Positions 28,104 through 37,312 of a stretch of 64,000 bases of DNA are shown here, one piece after another. A program made the position numbers and the translations under genes. This stretch comes from Corynebacterium singulare (GTDB taxonomy: Bacteria > Actinomycetota > Actinomycetes > Mycobacteriales > Mycobacteriaceae), in contig NZ_CP010827.1 of assembly GCF_000833575.1 (NCBI RefSeq), positions 1,661,993 to 1,725,992 of the forward strand. Reading direction: 5' to 3'. Positions within the stretch are counted from its first letter, which is position 1. Every line of letters starts with the position of its first letter. The notes beneath the pieces were generated by a model, which made no database searches, was not told the origin of the DNA, and saw only the letters and a list, made by a program, of their open reading frames with translations.

Positions 28104-28826
28104 ATGGCCCGTAAACCCAAAAAGAACGACCAGCCTACTCTCGAATCTCTATCCCCACGCCAACGACGCATTCTCGAGGTCATCCACGATGCCGTAATGC
28201 TGCGTGGATACCCGCCAAGCATTCGTGAAATTGGTGACGCCACTGGACTTCAGTCCACTTCTTCAGTGGCATACCAGCTAAAACAGCTCGAGGAAAAGGG
28301 CTTTTTGCGCCGTGACCCTAACAAGCCGCGCGCCGTAGACGTTCGCCACTTCCCTAGTGCCGATGATTCTAAGAAACCAGGCCGGAAAGCCAGCTCAGCC
28401 AAGGAAACTGTTGAAGCCGTCACGGGTGACATTCCGGAAGAAGCATCCGCACCGACTTATATTCCGGTTGTCGGTCGCATCGCAGCGGGCTCCCCCATCA
28501 CCGCCGAAGAGAATATTGACACCTACTTCCCTATGCCCGATGACATCGTTGGCAATGGTGAGCTCTACATGCTGCAAGTAGTCGGGGATTCCATGCAGGA
28601 CGCGGGCATCCTTAATGGCGACTGGGTCATCATTCGTTCGCAATCAGTCGCTGAGGAGGGCGAGTTTGTTGCAGCACTCCTTGATGGAGAGGAAGCCACG
28701 GTCAAGGAGTTCCACCGCGATTCCTCCGGCGTGTGGCTGCTTCCGCACAATGAGGCTTACTCCCCGATCAAGGGTGACGAGGCCGAGATCATGGGTAAGG
28801 TCGTCTCAGTCTTCCGCAAGCTTTAG
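28104..28826 (+). CDS. lexA: SOS repressor LexA
   Basis: 240 residues. The winged HTH is at about 15-80 ([20 protein letters not shown]). The C-terminal S24 autoprotease domain has the cleavage site Ala128-Gly129 (GRIAAGSP), nucleophile Ser163 (VVGDSMQ) and general base Lys201 (EATVKEF). It contains a ~25-residue linker insert ([15 protein letters not shown]). RecA filaments trigger self-cleavage and derepress SOS genes. The ATG has TAGGAG upstream. Confidence 0.97.
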   Translation: MARKPKKNDQPTLESLSPRQRRILEVIHDAVMLRGYPPSIREIGDATGLQSTSSVAYQLKQLEEKGFLRRDPNKPRAVDVRHFPSADDSKKPGRKASSAKETVEAVTGDIPEEASAPTYIPVVGRIAAGSPITAEENIDTYFPMPDDIVGNGELYMLQVVGDSMQDAGILNGDWVIIRSQSVAEEGEFVAALLDGEEATVKEFHRDSSGVWLLPHNEAYSPIKGDEAEIMGKVVSVFRKL

Positions 28827-29205
28827 ACAGTCCCCGCCCCACGTCGCATCTAGCGCCTCTTTCCCTGCTCAATCTCCCCTCCACACTCCACACGGTGCGG
28901 GCGAATCGAGCGGAGAGTTTTTCTTTTTCCACCCCCTTGTGTGTGTGTATGTGCCCGATCTGCACCCAATCAGCGTGCTAAATCACAGAATCCCAAATGT
29001 GCAGGCCAACGCAGGACTTGGAGATGAATCTTATGGCATTCTATGTGTTTTGATTTGTTTAGTTCCGCTTTGCCCGCACTTAATGCGAGAATGGAGACAT
29101 TGCCACAACATTCGTTGCTTCGTTCGTTCGCCGCTTCGAGACTTTCTCCGAGCCACAGTCCGGCGCAGCGACCGTCCCCCATGGAGCCCCTCAAAGGGAG
29201 GAACT
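28827..29205. other. 379-bp intergenic region between lexA and sugR
   Basis: No gene seen. A T-rich run (28918-28930) after GGAGAG could end lexA transcription. A GT-rich tract (28940-28952) follows. A cluster of TTCG tetramers (29111-29139) lies in the presumed sugR leader. The sugR ribosome binding site GGAGG is 4 nt before its ATG. Confidence 0.5.
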
Positions 29206-29988
29206 ATGTACGCAGAAGAACGTCGCCGTCAGATTGCCTCGCTAACCGCCGTGGAAGGCCGGGTTAACGTCACTGAATTGTCCGAACGCTTCGACGTCAC
29301 TGCCGAAACTATTCGCCGTGATCTTGCCGTCCTCGACCGTGAGGGAGTTGTCCACAGAGTTCATGGCGGCGCTGTCGCCTCCCAATCTTTCCAAACCGCC
29401 GAGTTCACCCTAGATACGCGTCAGCGTTCTGCAACTGGAGCGAAGATGGCTATTGCCCGTGCCGCCCTGGATCAGCTTCCAGACGGAGGAAGTATCTTCC
29501 TCGACGCTGGTACAACGACTAATGCCCTCGCCGACCTAATCGGCCAGCGCTATTCAGCAGGCCAGTTCAACATCGTGTCGAATAGTCTGCCAATCGCCCT
29601 GTCTTTGGCCAACAATGGTGTATCCGATGTCCAGTTGTTGGGTGGCACCGTTCGCGCTATTACCCAAGCGGTTGTGGGCGATACGGCACTGCGAACAATG
29701 GCGCTGATGCGCGCCGACGTCGCCTTCATCGGCACCAACGCCTTGACCGTTGACCACGGTCTATCTACTGCAGATTCGCAAGAAGCTGCCATCAAGTCCG
29801 CTTTTGTTACCAATGCCCATCGCGTAGTCGTTCTGTGCGATTCGTCGAAGTTGGGTAACGATTACCTAGTCAGCTTCGCTTCTCTCGACGACATTGATGT
29901 TGTCATCACCGACTCTGCAGCTCCAGAGACATTTGTCGAGGCGCTCAAGGAGCATGGCATCGACGTCATCATCGCCCCCGAACATTAG
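29206..29988 (+). CDS. sugR: DeoR-type regulator of PTS and sugar genes, SugR
   Basis: 260 residues. The N-terminal DeoR HTH (EERRRQIASLTAVEGRVNVTELSERFDVTAETIRRDL, in the first ~45 residues) is followed by a sugar-phosphate-sensing domain (FLDAGTTTNALADL). The sequence from MYAEERRRQ onward is very close to C. glutamicum SugR, which represses ptsG, ptsI, ptsH, fruK-ptsF and glycolytic genes. It sits between lexA and ptsI as in that species. The ATG at 29206 with GGAGG 4 nt upstream is chosen over longer in-frame starts. Confidence 0.92.
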   Translation: MYAEERRRQIASLTAVEGRVNVTELSERFDVTAETIRRDLAVLDREGVVHRVHGGAVASQSFQTAEFTLDTRQRSATGAKMAIARAALDQLPDGGSIFLDAGTTTNALADLIGQRYSAGQFNIVSNSLPIALSLANNGVSDVQLLGGTVRAITQAVVGDTALRTMALMRADVAFIGTNALTVDHGLSTADSQEAAIKSAFVTNAHRVVVLCDSSKLGNDYLVSFASLDDIDVVITDSAAPETFVEALKEHGIDVIIAPEH

Positions 29989-30027
29989 TTCCCGGCTGAG
30001 GTCTCTGGCTCTACTTAAAAGATCAAT

Positions 30028-30070
30028 CACCCCTGACCCCTCATAGGATTGAGGTGTCAGGGGTGGTTTT
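30028..30070. terminator. Bidirectional terminator between sugR and ptsI
   Basis: CACCCCTGAC (30028-30037) pairs with GTCAGGGGTG (30056-30065). Inside, CCTCA/TGAGG adds five more pairs around a 6-nt loop. GTTTT follows on the plus strand. It separates the convergent sugR and ptsI genes. Confidence 0.85.
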
Positions 30071-30091
30071 CGTTAAGGCATGAAGGGGTCT

Positions 30092-31777
30092 TTAAAACTC
30101 CTCAAGCAGCGCAATAACTGCAGAACGGGCCTCAGATGGGCTCTCTGCATTGACAGCAGCTTCCGCCATCTTTTCACACTGCTCAAAAGTAAGTTCAGCC
30201 AGTTGTGCGCCCACTCCAGCAACTGCAGTCGAAGCTGCGGACAACGAGGTCACCCCAAGGCCGGTTAGTACGCACGCCAGCATTGGATCAGCAGCTGCCT
30301 CACCACACACGCCGACCGGAACGTTGTTATCGCGGCCAACCACACAGGTGTGCTGAATGAGGCGCAGAACTGCAGGCTGCCATGGATCCGTCAGGTAGGC
30401 CAGCTGCGGGGACAGGCGGTCAGCAGCCATCGTGTACTGAGTGAGATCGTTGGTGCCAATAGAAACGAAATCGAGGTGCGGCATGATGGTGTCTGCCATC
30501 AGTGCGGCAGCGGGAACCTCAATCATGGCACCGGCGGTCAGGCCACGCTCACGGCACAATCCCGCGAACCATTTTGCCTCAACCGCAGTGGCCAACATCG
30601 GGGCCATGACCCACGTGGTGGAATCCTCATCACGTTGAGCGGCCGCCTGCGCGATGGCATCGAGCTGGCGGGTCAACAGTGCCTCATTGTCGCGCGCGAC
30701 TCGCAAACCTCGCACGCCCAACGCAGGGTTCTCTTCGGAGTCCAGGGTGGCGTAAGAAATCGGCTTATCCGATCCAGCATCGAGTGTGCGAACGACCACC
30801 TTGGCGCTGGGGAACGAGTTAAACACCTTGCCGTAGATACGTGCCTGTTCATCGACGGTAGGTTCCTCGCTCGCAGAAAGGAAGGACAACTCCGTACGGT
30901 AAAGTCCAATGCCTTCCGCTTGGGAATCCGAGGCAATACGCGCAGCGTTGCCATCGGCCACGTTGGCCAGCAGCTGCACGCGGTGACTGTCCTTGGTCTG
31001 TGCTGGGCCACGCCACTCGGCAACACGGGCTGCCTTCTCACGGTACTCCTCAACGGCCTTGAGCGAGCTCTCACGGTCTGCACCGAGGGACACCGTGCCC
31101 ACGGAACCATCAACGAAGACCTGCGTGCCGGCGTCAATCGTGCGCAATTCCGCTCCAACCGCCACGATGCATGGGATGTCCAGTTGGCGGGCGATAATCG
31201 CAGTGTGGCTAGTCGGGCCACCGAGTTCAGTCACCAGTGCCTTGATGTGGGAGGTGTCAAGGGTTGCGGTATCTGCGGGGGCTAGGTCATCAGCGAGCAG
31301 AACCGCTTCACCGTCGACCATGGGAAGACCCGGTTCCTGCTCCCCACGAAGTTGCGCAATAACTCGGTCTCGCACGTCCTTCAGGTCCGTGGTGCGTTCC
31401 GCCATAACTCCGCCAGCGGCCTCAAACATGGTGACGAATTTGTCCGTTGCACCAACAGTCGCGTACTCAGCATTTTTACCACCGCGAATACCCTTACGGA
31501 CGGCCTTATGCCAGCCGCGGTCCTTCACCATTCCAGCGGTGGCTGTCAACACCTCCGCAGCCTGGCCATCAGCACCAGCAGCGCGCTGTTCTAAGCGGCT
31601 GGCGACGATATCGACGGCTTCGAGGAAACGGTCGTATTCTGCATCGCGGTTTTCCTCCGCGATGGTTTCTCCGGCAGTAGGTAGCTCCGGGCGGGGGCGA
31701 ACCCACACCGCTTCGGCATAAGCAACACCGGCAACAACTCCGGTTCCTTTGATGGTGGATGGGGATGCGTTTTCCAT
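30092..31777 (-). CDS. ptsI: PTS enzyme I
   Basis: Phosphoenolpyruvate-protein phosphotransferase, the first step of all PTS transport. 561 residues. The phosphorylatable His191 lies in LVTELGGPTSHTAIIARQ, and the PEP-binding barrel has VRTLDAGSDKP and the C-terminal GVCGEAAADP. The ATG at 31777 (MENASPSTIKGTG) is 8 nt after AAGGAT; a longer frame reaches 31825 without support. It is divergent from fruK. It is the likely phosphate source for PtsH, FruA and the EI-less DhaM. Confidence 0.96.
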   Translation of the reverse strand: MENASPSTIKGTGVVAGVAYAEAVWVRPRPELPTAGETIAEENRDAEYDRFLEAVDIVASRLEQRAAGADGQAAEVLTATAGMVKDRGWHKAVRKGIRGGKNAEYATVGATDKFVTMFEAAGGVMAERTTDLKDVRDRVIAQLRGEQEPGLPMVDGEAVLLADDLAPADTATLDTSHIKALVTELGGPTSHTAIIARQLDIPCIVAVGAELRTIDAGTQVFVDGSVGTVSLGADRESSLKAVEEYREKAARVAEWRGPAQTKDSHRVQLLANVADGNAARIASDSQAEGIGLYRTELSFLSASEEPTVDEQARIYGKVFNSFPSAKVVVRTLDAGSDKPISYATLDSEENPALGVRGLRVARDNEALLTRQLDAIAQAAAQRDEDSTTWVMAPMLATAVEAKWFAGLCRERGLTAGAMIEVPAAALMADTIMPHLDFVSIGTNDLTQYTMAADRLSPQLAYLTDPWQPAVLRLIQHTCVVGRDNNVPVGVCGEAAADPMLACVLTGLGVTSLSAASTAVAGVGAQLAELTFEQCEKMAEAAVNAESPSEARSAVIALLEEF

Positions 31778-31864
31778 GACACAAATCCTTAACGGAGACG
31801 ATTTTTCCTTAACCCAGAACACCACATGTTGCCCAAAAATTCAATGAAAACCAGAGTGATCCTA

Positions 31865-31896
31865 TTGACAACCAGACACAATCGGGCAACAATCGG
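31865..31896. promoter_or_regulatory. Candidate promoter and operator in the ptsI-fruK divergent region
   Basis: TTGACA (31865-31870) is a perfect -35-like hexamer. Just after it, ACAATCGG occurs twice (31878-31885 and 31889-31896) with an 11-bp period, one helical turn, as expected for a protein-binding direct repeat. SugR or a fructose regulator is the natural candidate. No footprint-derived consensus was available to me. Confidence 0.45.
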
Positions 31897-32010
31897 AAAT
31901 GAAACAACATTCACTCTCCAATGGCCGAGACAACCTCAACGTGGCAGGTACGCCACGATGACTGGTGGCTCCCAATATACGTACGCCGCGAAAGGGGACG
32001 ACTCTCCAGA

Positions 32011-32982
32011 ATGATCCTTACTTTGACCCCGAACCCCAGCATCGACGCCACCATTACGCTCAAGGAAGCGATACAGCCCGGCTCAGTCCACCGAGCCGCG
32101 TCGGTTACCCACGTAGCCGGTGGAAAAGGCGTCAACGTCACCCATGCGGTGACGAAAGCAGGCGCCGACAGCCTAGCTCTCCTGCCAGCCGCTCTAGGTG
32201 ATCACTTCCTCGCACTCACTGCGGCAGACTCCATCCCCGTCCACGCGGTGGAGATTGACGGTGCTGTGCGAACCAACACCACGTTGACGGAGCCTGATGG
32301 CCGAACGACCAAACTCAACGGCCCCGGACCCACGCTCAGCGAAAGAGATCAGAAAGCTATCGCCGCAGCGCTCGCCGAGTACGCGCCTCGTGCTGAGTGG
32401 CTCATCATGGCTGGGTCCTTGCCCAAAGGCGTTCCTGCTGATTGGTACACACACCTCATTACCGTCGCCCGCGAGGCCAACCCTCAGCTCCACATCGCCG
32501 TCGATACGTCCGACGCCCCTATGGTCGCGCTCGGTGAAAACCTCGATACTGCCGCCCCCGATCTCATCAAGCCCAACGGTCTTGAGCTGGGGCAGCTCGC
32601 TGGTGTCGACGGCCAAGCCCTAGAGGTATCCGCTGAGAACGGTGATTTTGAAGGCGTTGTGAAGGCCGCGAGGGACGTCGTCAAGCGCGGCATTTCCGAG
32701 GTCCTTGTCACGCTAGGCAGCGCCGGCGCGGTTTTGGTCACCGAAGATGAAGCCTGGGCCGCTACTCCCCCGCCAGTGACCGTGAAGTCCACCGTAGGCG
32801 CAGGTGATTCTTCCCTGTCCGGATACATCCTGGCTCGCCGTCGCGGCGCCTCGAGCGCAGACGCCTTGCGTAGCGCTGTGGCCTACGGCTCCGCAGCCGC
32901 CGGCCTTCCCGGAACACAACTCCCCACCCCCGAAGAACTTGATATCGAAGGCACTGCAGTCAGTGCAGTCCCCGCCCACTAG
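32011..32982 (+). CDS. fruK: 1-phosphofructokinase
   Basis: Converts fructose 1-phosphate (the product of FruA) to fructose 1,6-bisphosphate. A PfkB-family sugar kinase of 323 residues. The N-terminus MILTLTPNPSIDATITL, AGGKGVNVTHAV and the catalytic/anion-hole motif VGAGDSSLSGY are typical. The ATG at 32011 matches the conserved N-terminus. fruA follows after 22 bp. The C-terminal ~15 residues are divergent. Confidence 0.93.
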   Translation: MILTLTPNPSIDATITLKEAIQPGSVHRAASVTHVAGGKGVNVTHAVTKAGADSLALLPAALGDHFLALTAADSIPVHAVEIDGAVRTNTTLTEPDGRTTKLNGPGPTLSERDQKAIAAALAEYAPRAEWLIMAGSLPKGVPADWYTHLITVAREANPQLHIAVDTSDAPMVALGENLDTAAPDLIKPNGLELGQLAGVDGQALEVSAENGDFEGVVKAARDVVKRGISEVLVTLGSAGAVLVTEDEAWAATPPPVTVKSTVGAGDSSLSGYILARRRGASSADALRSAVAYGSAAAGLPGTQLPTPEELDIEGTAVSAVPAH

Positions 32983-33004
32983 CACCTGTTAGGAGTGCAC
33001 CCAC

Positions 33005-35125
33005 ATGGCATCCGATCTCATCACCACCGACCTCGTTGCTCTCGACGCTGACTTCGGTGACAGCATCGAATCCGTCATCACCAACCTCGCCACGCTGGTC
33101 CACAAGACCGGACGAGCAAGCTCTGTCGACGAACTCGCAGCACCCGCCATCGCCCGTGAGGAAAAAGCTGGTACTGGTGTCCCCGGCGGCGTAGCTATCC
33201 CGCACTGCCGTTCAGCGGCAGTCAGCGAACCCACCTTAGCTTTCGCCCGACTCTCCCACGGCGTGGACTTCTCGGGGCCCGATGGCGACGCACAACTGGT
33301 CTTTCTCATCGCGGCTCCCGAAGGCGGTGGCAAGGCACACCTTAAAATTCTGTCCAAACTCGCCCGAGCACTCGTTAAGAAGGACTTTCTTGAGTCGCTG
33401 CGCACCGCAAAGACCACGGACGAGATTGTGACACTGGTCCTGGACGTCGTCAACGCCGAAAAGCCTAAGAAAAAGACCACCGACACCGCTCCAACTACTG
33501 CGGTTGCAGCAGGAGCAGCTTCTGCCGGCGCCGCTGTTCCCGCCTCGGAATCTCGCCCCGCGCAGAGTGCCTCAGATGCAACAAAGACACGCATCGTCGC
33601 CGTCACCGCCTGCCCAACCGGTATCGCACACACATACATGGCTGCCGATGCCCTGTCACAGACCGCCGAGGAACGCGATGACGTCGAGCTAACTGTCGAA
33701 ACTCAGGGCTCTTCCAATAACACTGCTGTCTCCGCCGACACCATCGCGGCTGCCGACGCCGTCATCTTCGCCACCGACGTTGGTGTCCGCGACCGCGAGC
33801 GGTTCGCAGGCAAGCCAGTCATTGAATCTGGCGTCAAGCGCGCCATCAACGAACCAGGCGTCATGATTGATGAGGCCATCACCGCCTCCACCAACCCGCA
33901 TGCCCGAAAAGTCGCGGGTACCGCACGCACCGAGCACTCCGACTCGGCAGAAGAAGGCGAAGGGCTGAGCTGGGGCAAGCGTATCCAGCAGGCCATCATG
34001 ACCGGTGTGTCCTACATGGTGCCGTTTGTCGCAGCTGGCGGCCTTCTGTTGGCGCTGGGATTCTTGCTTGGCGGCTACGACGTAGCCAACGGCTGGCAGG
34101 CTATTACCACCGAATACTCACTGACGGACCTGCCAGGCCATGACGTAGTGGTCGACGGCGCAACGATGACCTTCAAGCACTCAGGCCTTGGCCTCTACCT
34201 CGGCGCGGTACTCTTCGCCATTGGCCAAGCGGCGATGGGCTTCATTGTCGCAGCTCTCTCCGGCTTTATTTCCTTCGCACTGGCAGGCCGCCCTGGCATC
34301 GCGCCGGGCTTCGCTGGCGGCGCCATTGCTGTCACTGTGGGTGCGGGCTTCATCGGCGGCCTCGTCACCGGTCTCATTGCGGGCTTCGTTGCCATGTGGA
34401 TTGGAAACTGGAAGGTGCCGCGCTGGATCGGCTCCCTCATGCCTGTCGTCATCATTCCGTTGCTTGCCACTATGATTACTGGCCTGCTCATGTTCCTGCT
34501 GCTCGGTGCCCCGTTGGCCGCTATCATGAACGGTCTACAGAATTGGCTGGCTTCCATGTCTGGCTCTTCTGCTGTTCTGCTGGGCATCATCCTCGGTCTC
34601 ATGATGTGCTCTGACCTAGGCGGCCCAGTCAACAAGGCCGCTTACCTCTTTGCCACCGCGGGCCTGTCCACTGGTGACGAGGCTTCCATGAAGATCATGG
34701 CCGCCGTCATGGCCTCCGGTATGGTCGCCCCCATCGCACTGTCTATCGCTACGTTCGCGCGTAAGAACCTCTTCACCCCGGCGGAACAGGAGAACGGCAA
34801 GTCCGCGTGGCTGCTGGGCCTGTCCTTCGTCTCCGAAGGCGCTATCCCGTTCGCTGCGGCCGACCCGCTTCGCGTCATCCCGTCCATGATGCTTGGCGGT
34901 GCGGTCACCGGAGCACTGTCGATGGCGCTGGGTGTCATGTCCCGCGCTCCGCACGGCGGCATCTTCGTTATCTTCGCCATCGAGCCTGCATGGGCTTACT
35001 TCGTAGCCATCCTCGCTGGCGTGGCGGTGGCCGCGATCGCTGTCATTGCCATGAAACAGTTCTGGCCCAATAAGACAGCTGAAGAGGCTGCTGCCAAGGC
35101 TGAATCAGCTGCGGCTGCCGCGTAA
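33005..35125 (+). CDS. fruA: PTS fructose-specific EIIABC transporter
   Basis: Takes up fructose and delivers it as fructose 1-phosphate. 706 residues in the order EIIA (about 1-150, His67 in VAIPHCRS), an Ala/Thr-rich linker (155-192), EIIB (about 195-300, Cys203 in VTACPTGIAHTYMAA) and EIIC (about 325-695, multiple membrane segments). The start is ATG at 33005, after GTTAGGAG. In C. glutamicum the orthologue is called ptsF. Phosphate comes from PtsH, encoded just downstream. Confidence 0.95.
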   Translation: MASDLITTDLVALDADFGDSIESVITNLATLVHKTGRASSVDELAAPAIAREEKAGTGVPGGVAIPHCRSAAVSEPTLAFARLSHGVDFSGPDGDAQLVFLIAAPEGGGKAHLKILSKLARALVKKDFLESLRTAKTTDEIVTLVLDVVNAEKPKKKTTDTAPTTAVAAGAASAGAAVPASESRPAQSASDATKTRIVAVTACPTGIAHTYMAADALSQTAEERDDVELTVETQGSSNNTAVSADTIAAADAVIFATDVGVRDRERFAGKPVIESGVKRAINEPGVMIDEAITASTNPHARKVAGTARTEHSDSAEEGEGLSWGKRIQQAIMTGVSYMVPFVAAGGLLLALGFLLGGYDVANGWQAITTEYSLTDLPGHDVVVDGATMTFKHSGLGLYLGAVLFAIGQAAMGFIVAALSGFISFALAGRPGIAPGFAGGAIAVTVGAGFIGGLVTGLIAGFVAMWIGNWKVPRWIGSLMPVVIIPLLATMITGLLMFLLLGAPLAAIMNGLQNWLASMSGSSAVLLGIILGLMMCSDLGGPVNKAAYLFATAGLSTGDEASMKIMAAVMASGMVAPIALSIATFARKNLFTPAEQENGKSAWLLGLSFVSEGAIPFAAADPLRVIPSMMLGGAVTGALSMALGVMSRAPHGGIFVIFAIEPAWAYFVAILAGVAVAAIAVIAMKQFWPNKTAEEAAAKAESAAAAA

Positions 35126-35152
35126 TTCCGGACGTCCAGTTCGGAACCCGCG

Positions 35153-35158
35153 TACACT
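35153..35158 (+). promoter_or_regulatory. Probable -10 element of ptsH
   Basis: TACACT lies 40 bp before the ptsH ATG, inside the 73-bp gap after fruA. It suggests that ptsH has its own promoter in addition to read-through from fruA. Confidence 0.4.
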
Positions 35159-35198
35159 TGTCATTACGAAAATTCTTTAAGTCGAAAGGACTATCACT

Positions 35199-35468
35199 AT
35201 GGCTTCTAAGACCGTCAAGGTTGGTTCCTCCGTTGGACTGCACGCACGTCCTGCCTCCATCATCGCTGACGCTGCTGCGGAGTTCGATGAGGATATCTTC
35301 CTGAACCTCGTCGGTGATGAGGACGAGGACGAGACCGATGCTGCTTCTTCCCTCATGATCATGGCACTCGGCGCCGAGCAGGGCGACGAAGTCACCGTGA
35401 CCTCAGAGAACGAGGCTGCTGTTGAGAAGATTGCTGGCCTCATCGAGCAGGATTTGGACGCCGAATAG
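35199..35468 (+). CDS. ptsH: PTS phosphocarrier protein HPr
   Basis: An 89-residue phosphocarrier passing phosphate from PtsI to EIIA domains. His15 is the phosphorylation site (VGLHARPAS). The region corresponding to the regulatory Ser46 of Firmicutes reads DAASSLMIM, as usual in actinobacteria, and is not followed by the kinase-recognition context. GAAAGGA precedes the ATG. A strong terminator follows the gene. Confidence 0.96.
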   Translation: MASKTVKVGSSVGLHARPASIIADAAAEFDEDIFLNLVGDEDEDETDAASSLMIMALGAEQGDEVTVTSENEAAVEKIAGLIEQDLDAE

Positions 35469-35506
35469 AAGGTCCTAAAGCTGCGGCCCGTAATCTGCAG
35501 TAATTA

Positions 35507-35540
35507 GCAAAAAATCCCGTCCACGCGGCGGGATTTTTGC
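35507..35540. terminator. Bidirectional rho-independent terminator after ptsH
   Basis: AAAAATCCCG (35510-35519) and CGGGATTTTT (35529-35538) form a 10-bp stem with a 9-nt loop and a T-run on either strand. It lies between the convergent ptsH and ABC permease genes. Confidence 0.9.
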
Positions 35541-35566
35541 ATCTTTAGGCGCCGGCACGCCAGTGT

Positions 35567-37309
35567 CTAGGGCGCATCTGCGCCACGCTCGTCCTTGTCT
35601 GGAGTTGGCAAGAAGGCAGTCGCACTCGTACCTAAGAAGACGAGGACAAAGAGCACCCATAGCCCTGGGGGAAGGTAAGGCAGCAGCGCCCCTGGGTACG
35701 CCGAGACTGCGACATGGACGGCGACCGTGTACCAGATGCCCACTAGGAGCGCTGTCAGCATGGCAACACAGTACGGAAAGAGGATTGCCCAGAACTCTGC
35801 TTGCTGGATCGCGCCTTGGGTACGGCCCAGAAGACGCAGTGGTGAGAAGAACGCATGCAAATTGGCCCGCTTGCCCATCACAGAGACCGCGAGGACCAGG
35901 CAGATCGCCAGCAGAGTGTAGGCCGCGGTGGGGACGAAGCCGGCGGTTCCGTCGCCGTGGGGCCCGTACATGATCTGGCTATCCATATCCACGTGCCGTA
36001 CCCAATCCTGCGCGGACTCCACCCGGAGATGATCCGGTGCGCTAGCCGATTCTGCGACCACGGGGAGCCCCCATTCCGGTTTGACCGGAGACTCGCTAGA
36101 GATACCGGAGAACGGCACCATGAAGTCTGGGTAGAAGGGGCTGTGAGCTTTCACCGGCGCCGCGGGCGAGAGTAGCTGCCCTATCACGTGGTCATTCGAT
36201 CCGGCCAGAGAATAGTCAGACGCCTTCTCCATCGATACGGAGGTCCGCCCCGCGGATTCGAAGTCCGAAGGCTGCCAGTAGACCACCCCACGGCAGTCGT
36301 CGCCGATCTCTTCGCATACACCGTCTGCTTCCTGCGCTTCCAGCAAGCGAGAATCTTGGCCAACGACGACTGGGACCGTTTGGAAATTCTGGGAGCCTAC
36401 GTAATTTGCCGCCCATAACGAGGTCTGTGCACCTGTGAAGCCTGCCAGCGGAATGGCTACGAGCGCGGTAGCAAGCCCCACCCTCGAGGTCGTCCCGACG
36501 GTTTCGGAAGAGCGGATGCCTAGCGCGGGTGCCGACCATCCGCTCACCTTTTTGATCGCCGCGGCTGCCCAGCGAGCTAGCGCCCGGGCGAAGGGGCCGG
36601 CAAGTGTGACAGCGAGGAACGGCAAGGTGAAGACGAATATCAACACGACAGGCCCTGGCGGAGTCGTCACCATACACCAGATACCCGCGGCAATATTGAC
36701 CACTGCGAGCACTAGGCCAACCAGCCCCACCAAGGATTTGGACTTACCTACTGTTGCCGCTCCCCGATCCCCGGTTTTGGCCAGCACCTTGTCGACGTTG
36801 AGAATCCCCACGCCGAGGAGGTACAGGGGGACTAAGACCAGCAGTGACGACCAGGCAACGTCAATGGGCGAGCCCCAGTGATCTGGCAGTTGCTTGTTGA
36901 GCCCTAGCAGAATCACCTTGAAAAGCGGCGTCGCCAACAACCGTCCCAACACGACCGCCGAAATGCTTGCTAGAAGCGCCAGGCACGCCCCTTGCAGGAG
37001 CAGGTGCCTAGTGAAAAACGCCCTGCCTATGCCAAGAATCCTCAGCGCTTGCACGGTATTTCGGTGGTCAGCGATAAAATTCTGATGCGCCAACCGGACC
37101 CCGGCGAATGCCGGGATGATCGCAATCAGGCTCATATTCGTCACGCCGGCCTTGAAGTCGCTGCTTCCGCCAGTCGAAAATGCGACGTAAAGGATGGTGC
37201 CGACGAGCGTGCCGATTACTACCGCAGCCAGTACGATTCCCCCGATGAAGGGGCGCGCCGTCACCGACAGCTCTCTCCGGTAGGCGGCGGTGGGAGTCAT
37301 GGTCTTCAT
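35567..37309 (-). CDS. ABC transporter permease (FtsX/MacB-like)
   Basis: A 580-residue integral membrane protein. Hydrophobic segments occur near 20-45, 100-125, 150-170, 190-240, 280-300 and 480-570. A large extracytoplasmic loop lies between about 305 and 475 and holds two Cys (VCEEIGDDC). This is the double FtsX-like layout of exporters linked to peptide resistance or lipoprotein handling. The start is 3 bp after the stop of the ATPase gene. The substrate is unknown. The pair sits between the PTS and uracil permease genes and looks like an accessory insert. Confidence 0.8.
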   Translation of the reverse strand: MKTMTPTAAYRRELSVTARPFIGGIVLAAVVIGTLVGTILYVAFSTGGSSDFKAGVTNMSLIAIIPAFAGVRLAHQNFIADHRNTVQALRILGIGRAFFTRHLLLQGACLALLASISAVVLGRLLATPLFKVILLGLNKQLPDHWGSPIDVAWSSLLVLVPLYLLGVGILNVDKVLAKTGDRGAATVGKSKSLVGLVGLVLAVVNIAAGIWCMVTTPPGPVVLIFVFTLPFLAVTLAGPFARALARWAAAAIKKVSGWSAPALGIRSSETVGTTSRVGLATALVAIPLAGFTGAQTSLWAANYVGSQNFQTVPVVVGQDSRLLEAQEADGVCEEIGDDCRGVVYWQPSDFESAGRTSVSMEKASDYSLAGSNDHVIGQLLSPAAPVKAHSPFYPDFMVPFSGISSESPVKPEWGLPVVAESASAPDHLRVESAQDWVRHVDMDSQIMYGPHGDGTAGFVPTAAYTLLAICLVLAVSVMGKRANLHAFFSPLRLLGRTQGAIQQAEFWAILFPYCVAMLTALLVGIWYTVAVHVAVSAYPGALLPYLPPGLWVLFVLVFLGTSATAFLPTPDKDERGADAP

Positions 37310-37312
37310 GAG

